A DNA stretch of 64,000 nucleotides. Source: JABMNT01 sp048262255. Lineage in GTDB: Bacteria; Pseudomonadota; Alphaproteobacteria; Rhodospirillales; Casp-alpha2. The stretch is taken from positions 744,001 through 808,000 of the forward strand of contig JBLXFH010000001.1 of NCBI GenBank assembly GCA_048262255.1, in the 5' to 3' direction. Numbering within the stretch: position 1 is the first letter of the stretch; each line of letters starts with the position of its first letter. Shown in pieces: positions 30,864 to 40,215 of the stretch. The translations under genes were made by a program, and so were the position numbers. The notes beneath the pieces were generated by a model. It was not told the origin of the DNA, did no database searches, and was given only the letters and a program-made list of their open reading frames with translations.

Positions 30864-33836
30864 ATGGCAAACGTATCGAAACCACGCGAGATCATCGACC
30901 GCAAAGCTCTGACCCTGAGGCTTGACGAACTGGTTGAATGGTCCGGTTATACCCCGAAAACCCAGCCGCAAATTCTGGAAATTTTCAAGGAAGCCCAAAA
31001 AAAGGGATGGGAGGAAATTCGCCGACGCTTCGAAGAAGGTGGCGCGACGGCCCGCGATACGACGTTGGCCAATTCCTATCTGGTTGATCAGTTGGTCCGT
31101 CTGATCCATGAGTTTGCCCTGACCCGGGTTTATCCGACGGCCAACCCGACAACCGGTGAACAAATGGCGTTGGTCGCCACCGGCGGTTATGGCCGGGCCG
31201 AAGTGGCGCCTTATTCCGATGTCGATCTGATGTTTTTGCTGCCCTATAAACTGACCGCGCATTCCGAACAGATTGTCGAATATACCCTCTATACGTTGTG
31301 GGACTTAGGGTTAAAGGTGGGTCATGCGACGCGCTCCGTCGATGAAGCCATCAAATTGTCAAAAGAAGACATGACCATCCGCACCAGCCTGCTGGAAGCA
31401 CGCTGGTTGCAGGGCAATCAGGAGCTGTTCAACAGTTTTAAGGCGCGTTTCAATGCGGATGTCGTGGCCAATACCGGCCCGGCTTTTGTTGAGGCAAAAC
31501 TCGCCGAACGCGATGCCCGACACGCCCGCATGGGTGATACCCGCTATGTGCTGGAGCCCAACCTGAAAGAGGGCAAGGGCGGCTTTCGCGATTTGCAGAC
31601 CCTGTTCTGGATCGCCAAATATCTCTATCAGGTCGAGCACGTGCAGGACCTGATGGATGTCGGCGTTCTGACGGCTGATGATGTCAAACGTTTCAAGAAA
31701 GCCGCAACTTTTTTATGGACGGCCCGCTGCCATCTGCATTACATCGCTGGCCGCCCGGAAGAGCGCCTGACTTTTAATGTGCAGAGTGAAATCGCCGAAC
31801 GCATGGGTTATCGCGATCATGCCGGTGCCCAAGGCGTTGAGCGGTTTATGAAGCACTACTTTTTGATCGCCAAGGATATTGGTGATCTGACCCGTATTCT
31901 CTGTGCGGTCCTCGAAGAACAGCATAAAAAACGCCGCACCCCCAATTGGATGCCGTCCTTTCCGTTTCGCAAAAAAACCGTTGGCGGTTTTCGTGTCGAA
32001 AGCGGCCGTCTGAACGTTGCCAGTAAAGATGACTTCAAAAAAGCCCCCATCAAAATGCTGCAATTGTTCCGCCTCATGCAGCAGCACAAGCTGGACGTCC
32101 ATCCCAATGCGCTCCGGCTGGTCACGCAAAACCTCAAGCTGGTCAACGCCAAGCTGCGCAAGGACCCGAAAGTCAACGCCGTGTTCATGGATATTCTGAC
32201 CGGTGAAAAACCGGAACAGGCGTTGATGATGCTTAATGAAGCCGGTGTTTTCGGCCGTTTCATGCCTGACTTCGGCCGGGTGGTCGCGCAGATGCAGTAC
32301 GATATGTACCATGTCTATACGGTTGATGAGCATACCATTCGTGCCATCGGCATCCTGAACGGCATCGAGACAGGGCGTCTTGAAGAGGACCATCCCGTGG
32401 CGGCGGCGGCGATCAAGGAAGTGCAGTCGCGCCGCGCTCTCTATCTGGCGGTTCTGTTGCACGATATCGCCAAGGGCCGCGGCGGAAACCATTCGGTTTT
32501 GGGCGCCGAGGTGGCGGAAAAACTGAGTCCGCAATTGGGCCTTAACGAATGGGAGACGGAAACCGTTTCCTGGCTGGTGCGCTATCATCTGCTGATGAGC
32601 GACACCGCCTTCAAGCGCGATCTGGATGACCCGAAAACCGTTTCGGATTTTCTGGAGGTGGTGCAGTCGCCGGAACGCCTCCGCTTGCTGTTGATTTTAA
32701 CCGTCGCCGATATTCGCGCCGTCGGTCCCAACGTCTGGAACGCATGGAAGGCGGGATTGCTGCGCGAGTTGTATTTCCGTTCGCGCGAAGCCCTGTCTGA
32801 CGATGCGCCGGTCCAGCAACGCAGCGAACGCATCGAGCGCAAGAAGGCACGTTTGACGGAAGCCCTCTCCGACTGGTCGAAAGCCGACATCAAGGGGTAC
32901 CTAAAACTGGGTATGCCCGGCTACTGGCTCGGGGTCGATGTGGAAACGCTGGTCCGCCATGCTCACCTGATCCGCAAAACGGAAGCGGACAAGCAGGGCT
33001 TCGCCATTGAAATGAGCCTGGATAAAAATCGTGACGCTACCGAAATCATTGTCTATGCGCCGGATCATCCGGGTTTGTTTTCTGCCATTGCCGGTGGCAT
33101 AGCGCTGTGTGGTGCGACGATTGTCGATGCAAAAATCCAGACCCTGACCAACGGCATGGCTCTTGATACCTTTTGGGTCCATGGCCAGGAGCGCAAGGCG
33201 TTTCGTGAAAAGGCGGATCTCGTCCGTCTTAAGCAGCGCATTCAAGACGCCATGCAGAGCAAAATCAATCCGGCGAAGGAACTGGCCGAAGCGCAACGAA
33301 CAGGCATACCCAGCCGCACCCGGGTTTTCCAGGTGCCGCCGGGCGTTCTCATCGACAACAAGGCCAGCCGCAGCCATACGGTGATCGAAATCAACGGCCG
33401 CGACCGACCCGGCCTGCTGCATGATGTGACCTCGGTCATCACCTATAAAGGCCTGCAAATCTCGAGCGCCCATATTTCCACATACGGGGAACGGGTTGTC
33501 GATGTGTTCTATGTGAAGGATGCCTTTGGTCAGCGTATGGAAAACCCGCGTAAAATTGAGACGGTCCGCAAGGCCCTGATGGAAGCGATTGGCGGCGCGC
33601 CGCAGCCAAAACCTGGGAAATCTGCAGGCAAGCCGAAACCCGCTGCCAAGGCAAAACCCGATGTTAAGGGAAAAGCCGATGTTAAGGGAAAAGCCGAAGC
33701 CAAGCCGAAACCCGTCTCCAAATCGAAGCCGAAGCCCGAAAGCAAGGTGAAAGCGGCGACCAAGGAAAAACCCGAAATTAAGGCAAAACCCCGTTCGAAA
33801 ACGGAAATCGCAACGGCGGCGGCAGGAAAACCGTGA
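30864..33836 (+). CDS. glnD: Bifunctional PII uridylyltransferase/uridylyl-removing enzyme with basic tail
   Basis: GlnD senses glutamine and adds or removes UMP on PII proteins. The 990-residue protein has the nucleotidyltransferase site ATGGYGRAEVAPYSDVDLMF near residue 105, the GlnE-like helical domain, the HD phosphohydrolase site LLHDIAKGRGGNHS near 530, and two ACT domains for glutamine (APDHPGLFSAIAGG near 731; INGRDRPGLLHDVTSV near 842). Unusually, about 78 extra residues follow the second ACT domain. They are almost only Lys, Pro, Ala, Ser, Val, Glu and Gly and include an exact 18-base tandem duplication. The tail is not part of standard GlnD. murJ follows 52 bases downstream. Confidence 0.95.
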   Translation: MANVSKPREIIDRKALTLRLDELVEWSGYTPKTQPQILEIFKEAQKKGWEEIRRRFEEGGATARDTTLANSYLVDQLVRLIHEFALTRVYPTANPTTGEQMALVATGGYGRAEVAPYSDVDLMFLLPYKLTAHSEQIVEYTLYTLWDLGLKVGHATRSVDEAIKLSKEDMTIRTSLLEARWLQGNQELFNSFKARFNADVVANTGPAFVEAKLAERDARHARMGDTRYVLEPNLKEGKGGFRDLQTLFWIAKYLYQVEHVQDLMDVGVLTADDVKRFKKAATFLWTARCHLHYIAGRPEERLTFNVQSEIAERMGYRDHAGAQGVERFMKHYFLIAKDIGDLTRILCAVLEEQHKKRRTPNWMPSFPFRKKTVGGFRVESGRLNVASKDDFKKAPIKMLQLFRLMQQHKLDVHPNALRLVTQNLKLVNAKLRKDPKVNAVFMDILTGEKPEQALMMLNEAGVFGRFMPDFGRVVAQMQYDMYHVYTVDEHTIRAIGILNGIETGRLEEDHPVAAAAIKEVQSRRALYLAVLLHDIAKGRGGNHSVLGAEVAEKLSPQLGLNEWETETVSWLVRYHLLMSDTAFKRDLDDPKTVSDFLEVVQSPERLRLLLILTVADIRAVGPNVWNAWKAGLLRELYFRSREALSDDAPVQQRSERIERKKARLTEALSDWSKADIKGYLKLGMPGYWLGVDVETLVRHAHLIRKTEADKQGFAIEMSLDKNRDATEIIVYAPDHPGLFSAIAGGIALCGATIVDAKIQTLTNGMALDTFWVHGQERKAFREKADLVRLKQRIQDAMQSKINPAKELAEAQRTGIPSRTRVFQVPPGVLIDNKASRSHTVIEINGRDRPGLLHDVTSVITYKGLQISSAHISTYGERVVDVFYVKDAFGQRMENPRKIETVRKALMEAIGGAPQPKPGKSAGKPKPAAKAKPDVKGKADVKGKAEAKPKPVSKSKPKPESKVKAATKEKPEIKAKPRSKTEIATAAAGKP
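33660..33695 (+). repeat. Exact 18-base tandem duplication in the glnD 3' end
   Basis: The unit GATGTTAAGGGAAAAGCC occurs twice head to tail (33660-33677 and 33678-33695) and encodes Asp-Val-Lys-Gly-Lys-Ala twice. It is part of a longer stretch of degenerate Lys-Pro/Lys-Ala repeats in the GlnD tail and shows the tail growing by slippage or unequal exchange. Confidence 0.9.
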
Positions 33837-33888
33837 CGGGTAAGCGATCGCCCCGCTTGCGTCATCATTTGGTGGTAAAGGGGGCATA

Positions 33889-35460
33889 ATGCCGCTTCTG
33901 AAAGCCATTACATCGGTGGGCGGATTTACACTGCTCAGCCGCGTGTTCGGTTTTATCCGCGATATCCTGATCGCCAATTTTCTGGGAGCAGGCGCGGTCG
34001 CCGATGCGTTTGCCGTGGCGTTTCGCCTCCCCAATCTGTTTCGGCGGCTGTTTGCGGAAGGGGCTTTTGCGGCAGCCTTTGTACCGATTTTTTCCGGCGC
34101 CCTGGAAAAGGAAAGCCGGGATGAGGCGCGGGTTTTTGCGAATCAGGCCTTTTCCGTCCTTGGCTTGCTGCTTGTCTTGTTTGTTGTGCTTATGGAAATC
34201 TGCATGCCGTGGGTGATGATGGGGTTGGCGCCGGGGTTCAGTGAGATTGACGGCAAGATGGCGATGGCCACAGACTTTGCGCGCATTGCCTTCCCCTATC
34301 TTCTGTTCATCTCGCTGGTCAGCCTGCAATCGGGCGTGCTCAATTCCCTGCACCGTTTCTCCGCCGCTGCGGCGGCGCCGGTTCTGCTTAACCTGACCTT
34401 TATTGCCGCCATGCTGGCCTTCCCCGGAGACAGCGTCCATACCGGTTATGTTCTGTCATGGGCGGTTTTTGTTGCCGGCATCGTGCAGTTTTTGTGGCTG
34501 GTTTATCATTGCCGACGCGCCGAATTTCCGGTGCGCTTCGTGCGGCCCCGGCTAAGTTCGAAAGTCCGGGTGCTGGGTCAGCGCATTCTGCCGGTGGTCT
34601 TTGGCGCCAGCCTTTATCAGATCAATCTGCTGATCGGCACCGTGCTTGCCTCGCTGGTTGGCGATGGCGCGGTGTCCTATCTGTATTACGCTGACCGGGT
34701 GACCCAGTTGCCGCTGGGCGTGGTTGGTGTTGCCGTCGGCACGGCGTTGCTGCCGACCCTGTCGCGTCAGCTCGCGGCGAACCAGTCCGACGCGGCCATG
34801 GTCAGCCAGAACCGCGGTCTCGAGTTTGCCCTGCTGCTTACATTGCCGGCCGCCTGTGCGCTGGTGGTGATGCCTGAGATCATCATTCAGGTGTTGTTCG
34901 AACGGGGCGCGTTCACCGCCGCTGACGCCCGCGCTACAGCAGCAGCGCTTGCCGCTTTTGCCACAGGTTTGCCCGCCTACGTGCTGATTAAGGTTCTGAC
35001 GCCGGGTTTCTTTGCCCGCGAGGATACCCGAACGCCGGTGCGCATTGCGGTTTATGCGATGCTTGTCAATATCGGCCTCAATCTGGTTCTCATGCAGGTC
35101 TGGGGTCATGTGGGTATTGCTCTGGCGTCGTCTGCGGCGGCCTGGATCAATGCGCTGGCGCTGGGCGTTGTGCTCAGGCGTCGTGGCGAACTGGTTTTTG
35201 ATGCGCGTCTGCTCCGGCGCGTGCCGCGTGTTTTACTGGCCAGCCTTGTGATGGGGCTGGCCCTGTATGGGGCGACGCACCAGTTTGGCGATATTCTGAC
35301 AGAAGGGGCATTGGCCCAGTGGGTCGGACTGGCCGCTCTGGTTTTCGGTGGCGGCAGTGTTTTTGCGGGACTCGCCTTGGCCCTCGGCGCAATGCGGGTC
35401 GCCGAGGTCCGGGGCCTGTTAAAGCGGGGAAATAATGCCTCCGTCGAAGGATCGGGTTGA
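33889..35460 (+). CDS. murJ: MurJ lipid II flippase
   Basis: MurJ (MviN) flips lipid II across the inner membrane for peptidoglycan synthesis. The 523-residue protein has 14 predicted helices. The start LLKAITSVGGFTLLSRVFGFIRD contains the conserved helix-1 Ser and Arg residues, and FAVAFRLPNLFRRLFAEGAF (family motif) is at about 41-60. There is also LYYADRVTQLPLGVVGVAVGTALLP near 265, and GLPAYVLIKVLTPGFFAREDTRTP near 363. A GGGG-type ribosome binding site precedes the ATG. It follows glnD, the usual alphaproteobacterial pairing. Confidence 0.96.
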   Translation: MPLLKAITSVGGFTLLSRVFGFIRDILIANFLGAGAVADAFAVAFRLPNLFRRLFAEGAFAAAFVPIFSGALEKESRDEARVFANQAFSVLGLLLVLFVVLMEICMPWVMMGLAPGFSEIDGKMAMATDFARIAFPYLLFISLVSLQSGVLNSLHRFSAAAAAPVLLNLTFIAAMLAFPGDSVHTGYVLSWAVFVAGIVQFLWLVYHCRRAEFPVRFVRPRLSSKVRVLGQRILPVVFGASLYQINLLIGTVLASLVGDGAVSYLYYADRVTQLPLGVVGVAVGTALLPTLSRQLAANQSDAAMVSQNRGLEFALLLTLPAACALVVMPEIIIQVLFERGAFTAADARATAAALAAFATGLPAYVLIKVLTPGFFAREDTRTPVRIAVYAMLVNIGLNLVLMQVWGHVGIALASSAAAWINALALGVVLRRRGELVFDARLLRRVPRVLLASLVMGLALYGATHQFGDILTEGALAQWVGLAALVFGGGSVFAGLALALGAMRVAEVRGLLKRGNNASVEGSG

Positions 35461-35537
35461 AATCCCGAAGAGCTTGGATATAACACGCATCAATCGGGTC
35501 ATGTACCCGTCCCTGAAATTGTGACGAAGGTGCAGCC

Positions 35538-36089
35538 ATGGACATATCGAAAATTCCCGTCGGTGAAAATCCGCCCTATGATGTGAACGTCATCATTGAA
35601 ATCCCCATTGGCGGCGTTCCCGTAAAATACGAAATGGATAAGGCCTCCGGTGCCATGTTCGTTGACCGCTTTTTGCATACGGCTATGTATTATCCCTGTA
35701 ACTACGGTTTTATCCCACACACCCTGTCGGACGATGGCGACCCGACGGACGCGGCGGTGCTCGGGCAAATCCCGGTTATTCCTGGCGTTGTCATCCGTTC
35801 ACGCCCCATCGGCGTTTTGATGATGGAAGACGAAAGCGGAATCGATGAGAAAATACTCTGTGTTCCGGTCGATGAATTGCACCCCTTTTATGGGGACATT
35901 GCTTCGTACCGGGATGTCCGCCCGGTCCTGCTGGATCAGATTTCCCACTTTTTTGAACATTATAAAGACCTCGAGAAAGGCAAGTGGGCGAAGGTCAGGG
36001 GCTGGGGCGAAGCCGAGGAGGCCACCGACCTGATTCGTAAGGGTATGGACCGTGCCGCCAAGGCCGAAGCCGAAAACGAGAGCGAATAG
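35538..36089 (+). CDS. ppa: Inorganic pyrophosphatase (family I)
   Basis: The cytoplasmic enzyme hydrolyses pyrophosphate and drives biosynthesis forward. The 183-residue protein has the active-site pieces of family I: VIIEIPIGGVPVKYEMDK (E, K and E ligands) near residue 20, YPCNYGFIPHT near 53, the signature DDGDPTDAAVLG with three Mg-binding aspartates near 66, MEDESGIDEKIL near 96, and HYKDLEKGKW near 140. Length is normal. A short CGGGT/ACCCG hairpin lies upstream at 35495-35509. Confidence 0.97.
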   Translation: MDISKIPVGENPPYDVNVIIEIPIGGVPVKYEMDKASGAMFVDRFLHTAMYYPCNYGFIPHTLSDDGDPTDAAVLGQIPVIPGVVIRSRPIGVLMMEDESGIDEKILCVPVDELHPFYGDIASYRDVRPVLLDQISHFFEHYKDLEKGKWAKVRGWGEAEEATDLIRKGMDRAAKAEAENESE

Positions 36090-36116
36090 AATCAGAGGCG
36101 CCGCCACGGCGGATGC

Positions 36117-36671
36117 TCAGGGCCTGTTTGGTTGCGGCGGGGCGTTGTCGACAATCGCCATCTGCCCCCGCCACTTCGCTACGTAATAGGTTTTGTCGCT
36201 GGCCCAGAAACAGAGGCCACCGGTCGGTCGAATTTCGGAAAAAATGTCCCGGTCTGTGATTTCATAGGCCTGATCGCACCATAGGTAATTGATAATGGCG
36301 CCGCTTTCTGTCAATTGCAGCTGCCCGATTTCCGATTGGGTGGCAGTGAGCTGGCTGCGGTCACGGCGGAAGCAGTTGCCGGGCCGTTCGCCGCGGCAAC
36401 CCTCCCGGTCACCGTCCTGCACCTTCATATACCAGATGTAATCTCCCTTCACCAAAAACCCGTCGTCATCCAGGGTCTGGCACTGATCCGGCGGCGGTGA
36501 TTTGGAATGGGCATATTCACAACTGAACCACAGGCCGTCCAAAGAGGGAAATCCACTGTCCGCCTGTGCGCCATTCGAAAACAGCCCCAGAACGACCACA
36601 AGACAACAGGGCAGAAAGGGCATAACGGAGTAGATCCGGAAAGGGGAGGGCATGTCAGAGGCTCTTGTCAT
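36117..36671 (-). CDS. Secreted Cys-containing protein of unknown function
   Basis: A 184-residue exported protein. The N-terminus has a hydrophobic segment (FLPCCLVVVLGLFSNGAQA), with cleavage likely after AQA near residue 37. The mature domain contains DGLWFSCEYAHS, a DQC, then REGCRGERPGNC and later NYLWCDQAYEI and GGLCFW. This makes six cysteines, enough for three disulfides. It ends with a Pro-rich tail. I do not recognise the family. Its ATG at 36671 shares the A of the preceding acetyltransferase stop (TAATG), suggesting coupled translation, although starts at 36653 or 36623 would also leave a signal peptide. Confidence 0.65.
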   Translation of the reverse strand: MTRASDMPSPFRIYSVMPFLPCCLVVVLGLFSNGAQADSGFPSLDGLWFSCEYAHSKSPPPDQCQTLDDDGFLVKGDYIWYMKVQDGDREGCRGERPGNCFRRDRSQLTATQSEIGQLQLTESGAIINYLWCDQAYEITDRDIFSEIRPTGGLCFWASDKTYYVAKWRGQMAIVDNAPPQPNRP

Positions 36672-37183
36672 TATAGGGTTTCCGTTTGCCCAAGAGAGGC
36701 TTTCATGAGCACGGCGGGAAAGATCAGATCTGGCCCCATCCGGACTTCAAGCTGCCGCACCGAGCGAAAGCCCAAAGCCTTGTAAAACCCCTGTGCATAA
36801 TGGGTCGCATAACAGTTAAAGCGCTGACTGCCAATGGCCCGGGCTTCTTTTGAACATTTCTCATAGAGTGCCCGGCCAATGCCGTGCCCGGTCCAGTCGG
36901 GGTGAACGGCAAAATGCCGGATATGGGCGAGGCCGGGTTGGGTTTTCCCGTTTTCGGGTCGCCCTTCCGTCCAGCCACCCGCGCCGACCAACTGTCCACA
37001 GCCGGTTTCGGCCAGATAATAGGTGCCCGACGCCAGTAACGCCGGGTTGGCCCTGGACATCATCGGCAGGGCAGCGGCCATCACCGGGTCGTCGTGGCCG
37101 TCCGGCATAAGTACCGCATAGGCCGCTTTTAACAGGGCGCTGGTTGCCGGCGCGTCTTCCAGAATAGCAGCTCTCAAATTCAT
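36671..37183 (-). CDS. GNAT acetyltransferase
   Basis: A 170-residue GNAT protein. The acetyl-CoA site is IRHFAVHPDWTGHGIGRALYEKC (Q/R-x-x-G-x-G/A type) near residue 90, with YYLAETGCGQLVGAGGWTEG before it and FNCYATHYAQGFYKALGFRS after. The frame also has an ATG at 37216, but a TATACT -10-like element at 37230-37225 would start the RNA at about 37218, which would make that start leaderless. ATG 37183, with AGAGCGG upstream, is therefore my choice. The substrate is unknown. The stop overlaps the secreted-protein start. Confidence 0.82.
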   Translation of the reverse strand: MNLRAAILEDAPATSALLKAAYAVLMPDGHDDPVMAAALPMMSRANPALLASGTYYLAETGCGQLVGAGGWTEGRPENGKTQPGLAHIRHFAVHPDWTGHGIGRALYEKCSKEARAIGSQRFNCYATHYAQGFYKALGFRSVRQLEVRMGPDLIFPAVLMKASLGQTETL

Positions 37184-37304
37184 ATCCGCTCTGTTTTTGG
37201 TCTTTTGCTGGGTCATGACGCAACAGTATAACCGGAATTGAATCTTTTGTGGATACGGACTGGCCTATTGAAGTCAGGCCCCCGTCCTGTGATAAAGGCG
37301 GGAG

Positions 37305-40073
37305 GTGAAACCGGTTCAAAGCAAAGAGGCGACAGGCATTCCCGTGAACAAACCGCAGTCCGCAAAACCGATGCCCGGGAAGGTGCAGCCTGCCGTTGCG
37401 GCGGCTGGGGTAACGCCGATGATGGCCCAATATATGGCGATCAAGGAAGCGCATCCGGACGGTCTGCTGTTTTACCGCATGGGCGATTTTTACGAACTGT
37501 TTTTTGATGACGCGGAAAAAGCCGCAGCCGCGCTCGATATTGCCCTGACCAAACGCGGCAAACATCTGGGCGAAGACATCCCCATGTGTGGCGTTCCGGT
37601 GCATAGCCACGACACTTATCTCAACCGTCTGATCCGCCACGGTTTCAAGGTCGCGATTTGTGAACAGATGGAAGACCCGGCGGAAGCCAAAAAGCGCGGT
37701 GCAAAATCGGTGGTGAAGCGCGATGTGGTGCGCATTGTCACCAAGGGCACCCTGACTGAAGACACGTTGCTTGATTCGAAACGCCATAATTATTTGTGCG
37801 CAGTGGCGCAGGCCGAACAGGCGCTGGCTCTGGCCTGGATCGATATGTCGACCGGTGCGTTTTATACACAATCCCTGGCAACGGGCACCCTTGATGCGGC
37901 CTTGGCCCGGGTTGCGCCCGGTGAACTGCTGGCTTCGGAAGCCCTGCTGCGCAGCCCCGAGGCGGCCGATGTCCTGGACCAGTGGGCCGAGGTTCTGACG
38001 CCATTGCCCAGCATCAAGTTTGAAAGTGCGAGCGGTGTGCGCCGTCTGCAGGCGCTCTACGGGGTCGCGGCGCTGGATGCTTTTGGCGATTTTTCACGGG
38101 CCGAGATCGCCGCCGCCGGGGCGCTGGTCGATTATGTGGAACTGACCCAGAAGGGCAAACTGCCGCGTCTCGAGCGCCCGCTGCATATTCATAGCGGCTC
38201 TGTCATGGAGATCGATGCGGCGACACGCCGCAATCTGGAGCTGACACAGACTTTATCCGGCGAATCAAAGGGCTCTTTATTGTCGGTGATTGACCGCACC
38301 ATTACCGGACCGGGGGCACGATTGCTGGCGCGGCGTGTCGCCGAGCCCTCGACGGAACCCGATGTCATTCGCCAGCGCCTTGATATGGTCGGGTTTTTTG
38401 TTGAGCAGACACGGGCCCGCGAGGATGTGCGAAGTCAGTTGAAATCAAGCCCGGATATGGCCCGTGCCCTGTCGCGGCTGTCGCTCGGGCGCGGCGGGCC
38501 GCGCGACCTGGCGGCCATTCGTGACGGTCTCGATTTGAGCATGCAGATACGACAGCATCTGACAGAGAACGCCGGCTTCGGCCTGCCGGAAGGTTTGTTG
38601 CGAATAGGCAATGATCTCGGCAGTCATAACGAGCTGATTGGCAACCTCGCGGCGGCATTGGCCGAGGATTTGCCCTTACTGGCTCGCGATGGCGGGTTTA
38701 TCGGGGTCGGATATTCTGAAGATTTGGATCAACTGATTGAGCTTCGTGACAAAAGTCGCCAGTTGATCGCCGGATTGCAGGCTGAATATGCCGAGAAAAC
38801 CGGCGTGCCGAGCCTGAAAATTCGACACAACAATGTCATCGGTTATTTTCTCGAGGTTTCCGCCCGCCATGCGGAAAGCGTCGATTCGGGTCCGGAAAGC
38901 CCGTTCATTCACCGCCAGACCATGAACAACGCCGTGCGTTACACAACGGTCGAGCTGTCGGAACTGGAAGGCCGTATCGCGAAAGCAGGAGAGCGCGCTC
39001 TGGCGCTGGAATTGGAAGCCTTTCAGGCATTGGTACAGTTGGTTCAGGCGCAGGCCGAAGGGATCGCGCAGGCCGCCAGTGCCTTGGCGGAACTCGATTG
39101 TCAAAGCGCGCTGGCCCAGCTTGCCCTGGAGCGCCGCTATCTGCGCCCGGAAATCGACGATTCAACCTGTTTCGAGGTTGCTGCCGGGCGTCACCCGGTG
39201 GTCGAGGCGATGCTGCAGGATGGCCATAACAATGGGTTTGTCGCCAATGACTGCACCCTGGCCGGGGCCGATGACGCGGATGCGGAAACGGCCCAGCTGT
39301 GGTTGCTGTCCGGCCCCAATATGGCGGGTAAAAGCACTTTTTTACGGCAAAACGCGCTGATTTGTGTGCTCGCGCAAATGGGGTCTTTTGTTCCGGCGGA
39401 TCGCGCCCGCATCGGTATCGTCGACCGTTTGTTTTCGCGGGTTGGCGCCGCCGATGATCTGGCGCGCGGTCGTTCGACCTTCATGGTCGAGATGGTGGAG
39501 ACGGCGACCATCCTCAATCAGGCCGGCCCCAGAGCACTGGTCATTCTCGATGAGATTGGTCGCGGCACCGCGACCTTCGACGGCCTGTCCATCGCCTGGG
39601 CGGTGGTCGAACACCTGCATGAACAGAACAAATGCCGCTCCCTGTTCGCCACCCATTATCATGAACTGACGACCCTGGCGACAAAGCTTGAGCGGCTCGA
39701 ATGCCATACCATGCGGGTCAAGGAGTGGCAGGGCGACGTGGTCTTTTTGCACGAGGTAGCCAGTGGCGCTGCGGATCGCTCTTATGGCATTCATGTGGGT
39801 CAGTTGGCTGGCTTGCCATCCGCTGTGGTGCAGCGGGCCGAGCAGGTGCTGGAGAGTCTGGAAGCCGGAGACCAGTCAAAGGCAATTTCAAAACTGGCCG
39901 ATGACCTGCCGTTGTTTCAGGCACTTATGGAGGCGCCCCGTCCGGTTGCCGGTCAGCGCAGCGGCCTGTCAGCGGTGGAAACGGCTTTGGATGAAACCAA
40001 TCCTGATGAAATGACCCCCCGCCAAGCTCATGAATACCTATATAAACTCAAAGATTTGCGTCTGAAAGACTAG
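37305..40073 (+). CDS. mutS: DNA mismatch repair protein MutS
   Basis: MutS recognises mismatches and recruits MutL. The 922-residue protein has the mismatch-reading motif FYRMGDFYELFFDDA (Phe-x-Glu), the connector, lever and clamp regions, the Walker A GPNMAGKSTFLRQ near 677, the Walker B/D-loop region ALVILDEIGRGTATFDGLS and FATHYHELT. The C-terminus ends in the short dimerisation helix LKDLRLK. The GTG at 37305 has AAAGG six bases upstream; a GTG at 37344 or ATG at 37371 would remove 13 or 22 poorly conserved residues, so the exact start is open. Confidence 0.95.
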   Translation: MKPVQSKEATGIPVNKPQSAKPMPGKVQPAVAAAGVTPMMAQYMAIKEAHPDGLLFYRMGDFYELFFDDAEKAAAALDIALTKRGKHLGEDIPMCGVPVHSHDTYLNRLIRHGFKVAICEQMEDPAEAKKRGAKSVVKRDVVRIVTKGTLTEDTLLDSKRHNYLCAVAQAEQALALAWIDMSTGAFYTQSLATGTLDAALARVAPGELLASEALLRSPEAADVLDQWAEVLTPLPSIKFESASGVRRLQALYGVAALDAFGDFSRAEIAAAGALVDYVELTQKGKLPRLERPLHIHSGSVMEIDAATRRNLELTQTLSGESKGSLLSVIDRTITGPGARLLARRVAEPSTEPDVIRQRLDMVGFFVEQTRAREDVRSQLKSSPDMARALSRLSLGRGGPRDLAAIRDGLDLSMQIRQHLTENAGFGLPEGLLRIGNDLGSHNELIGNLAAALAEDLPLLARDGGFIGVGYSEDLDQLIELRDKSRQLIAGLQAEYAEKTGVPSLKIRHNNVIGYFLEVSARHAESVDSGPESPFIHRQTMNNAVRYTTVELSELEGRIAKAGERALALELEAFQALVQLVQAQAEGIAQAASALAELDCQSALAQLALERRYLRPEIDDSTCFEVAAGRHPVVEAMLQDGHNNGFVANDCTLAGADDADAETAQLWLLSGPNMAGKSTFLRQNALICVLAQMGSFVPADRARIGIVDRLFSRVGAADDLARGRSTFMVEMVETATILNQAGPRALVILDEIGRGTATFDGLSIAWAVVEHLHEQNKCRSLFATHYHELTTLATKLERLECHTMRVKEWQGDVVFLHEVASGAADRSYGIHVGQLAGLPSAVVQRAEQVLESLEAGDQSKAISKLADDLPLFQALMEAPRPVAGQRSGLSAVETALDETNPDEMTPRQAHEYLYKLKDLRLKD

Positions 40074-40088
40074 GCACGGGAGGGGCGC

Positions 40089-40126
40089 CCACAATATAAG
40101 ATCAACAATTTGATCATATATTGTGG
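40089..40126. terminator. Long hairpin between mutS and grpE
   Basis: CCACAATATAAGATCAA (40089-40105), loop CAAT, and TTGATCATATATTGTGG (40110-40126) form a 17-base stem with one mismatch. It starts 15 bases after the mutS stop, between convergent mutS and grpE. No T run follows on the plus strand, so it may act through RNA stability or as a two-way terminator. Confidence 0.5.
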
Positions 40127-40215
40127 CAAAAAGCTTGATGCTGGCCCGGACAAGGCTCAGGATCAATCAAATAATCTTGCCTCCCAATACGAGCGGAACC
40201 TTAAAAAGACGGGTT

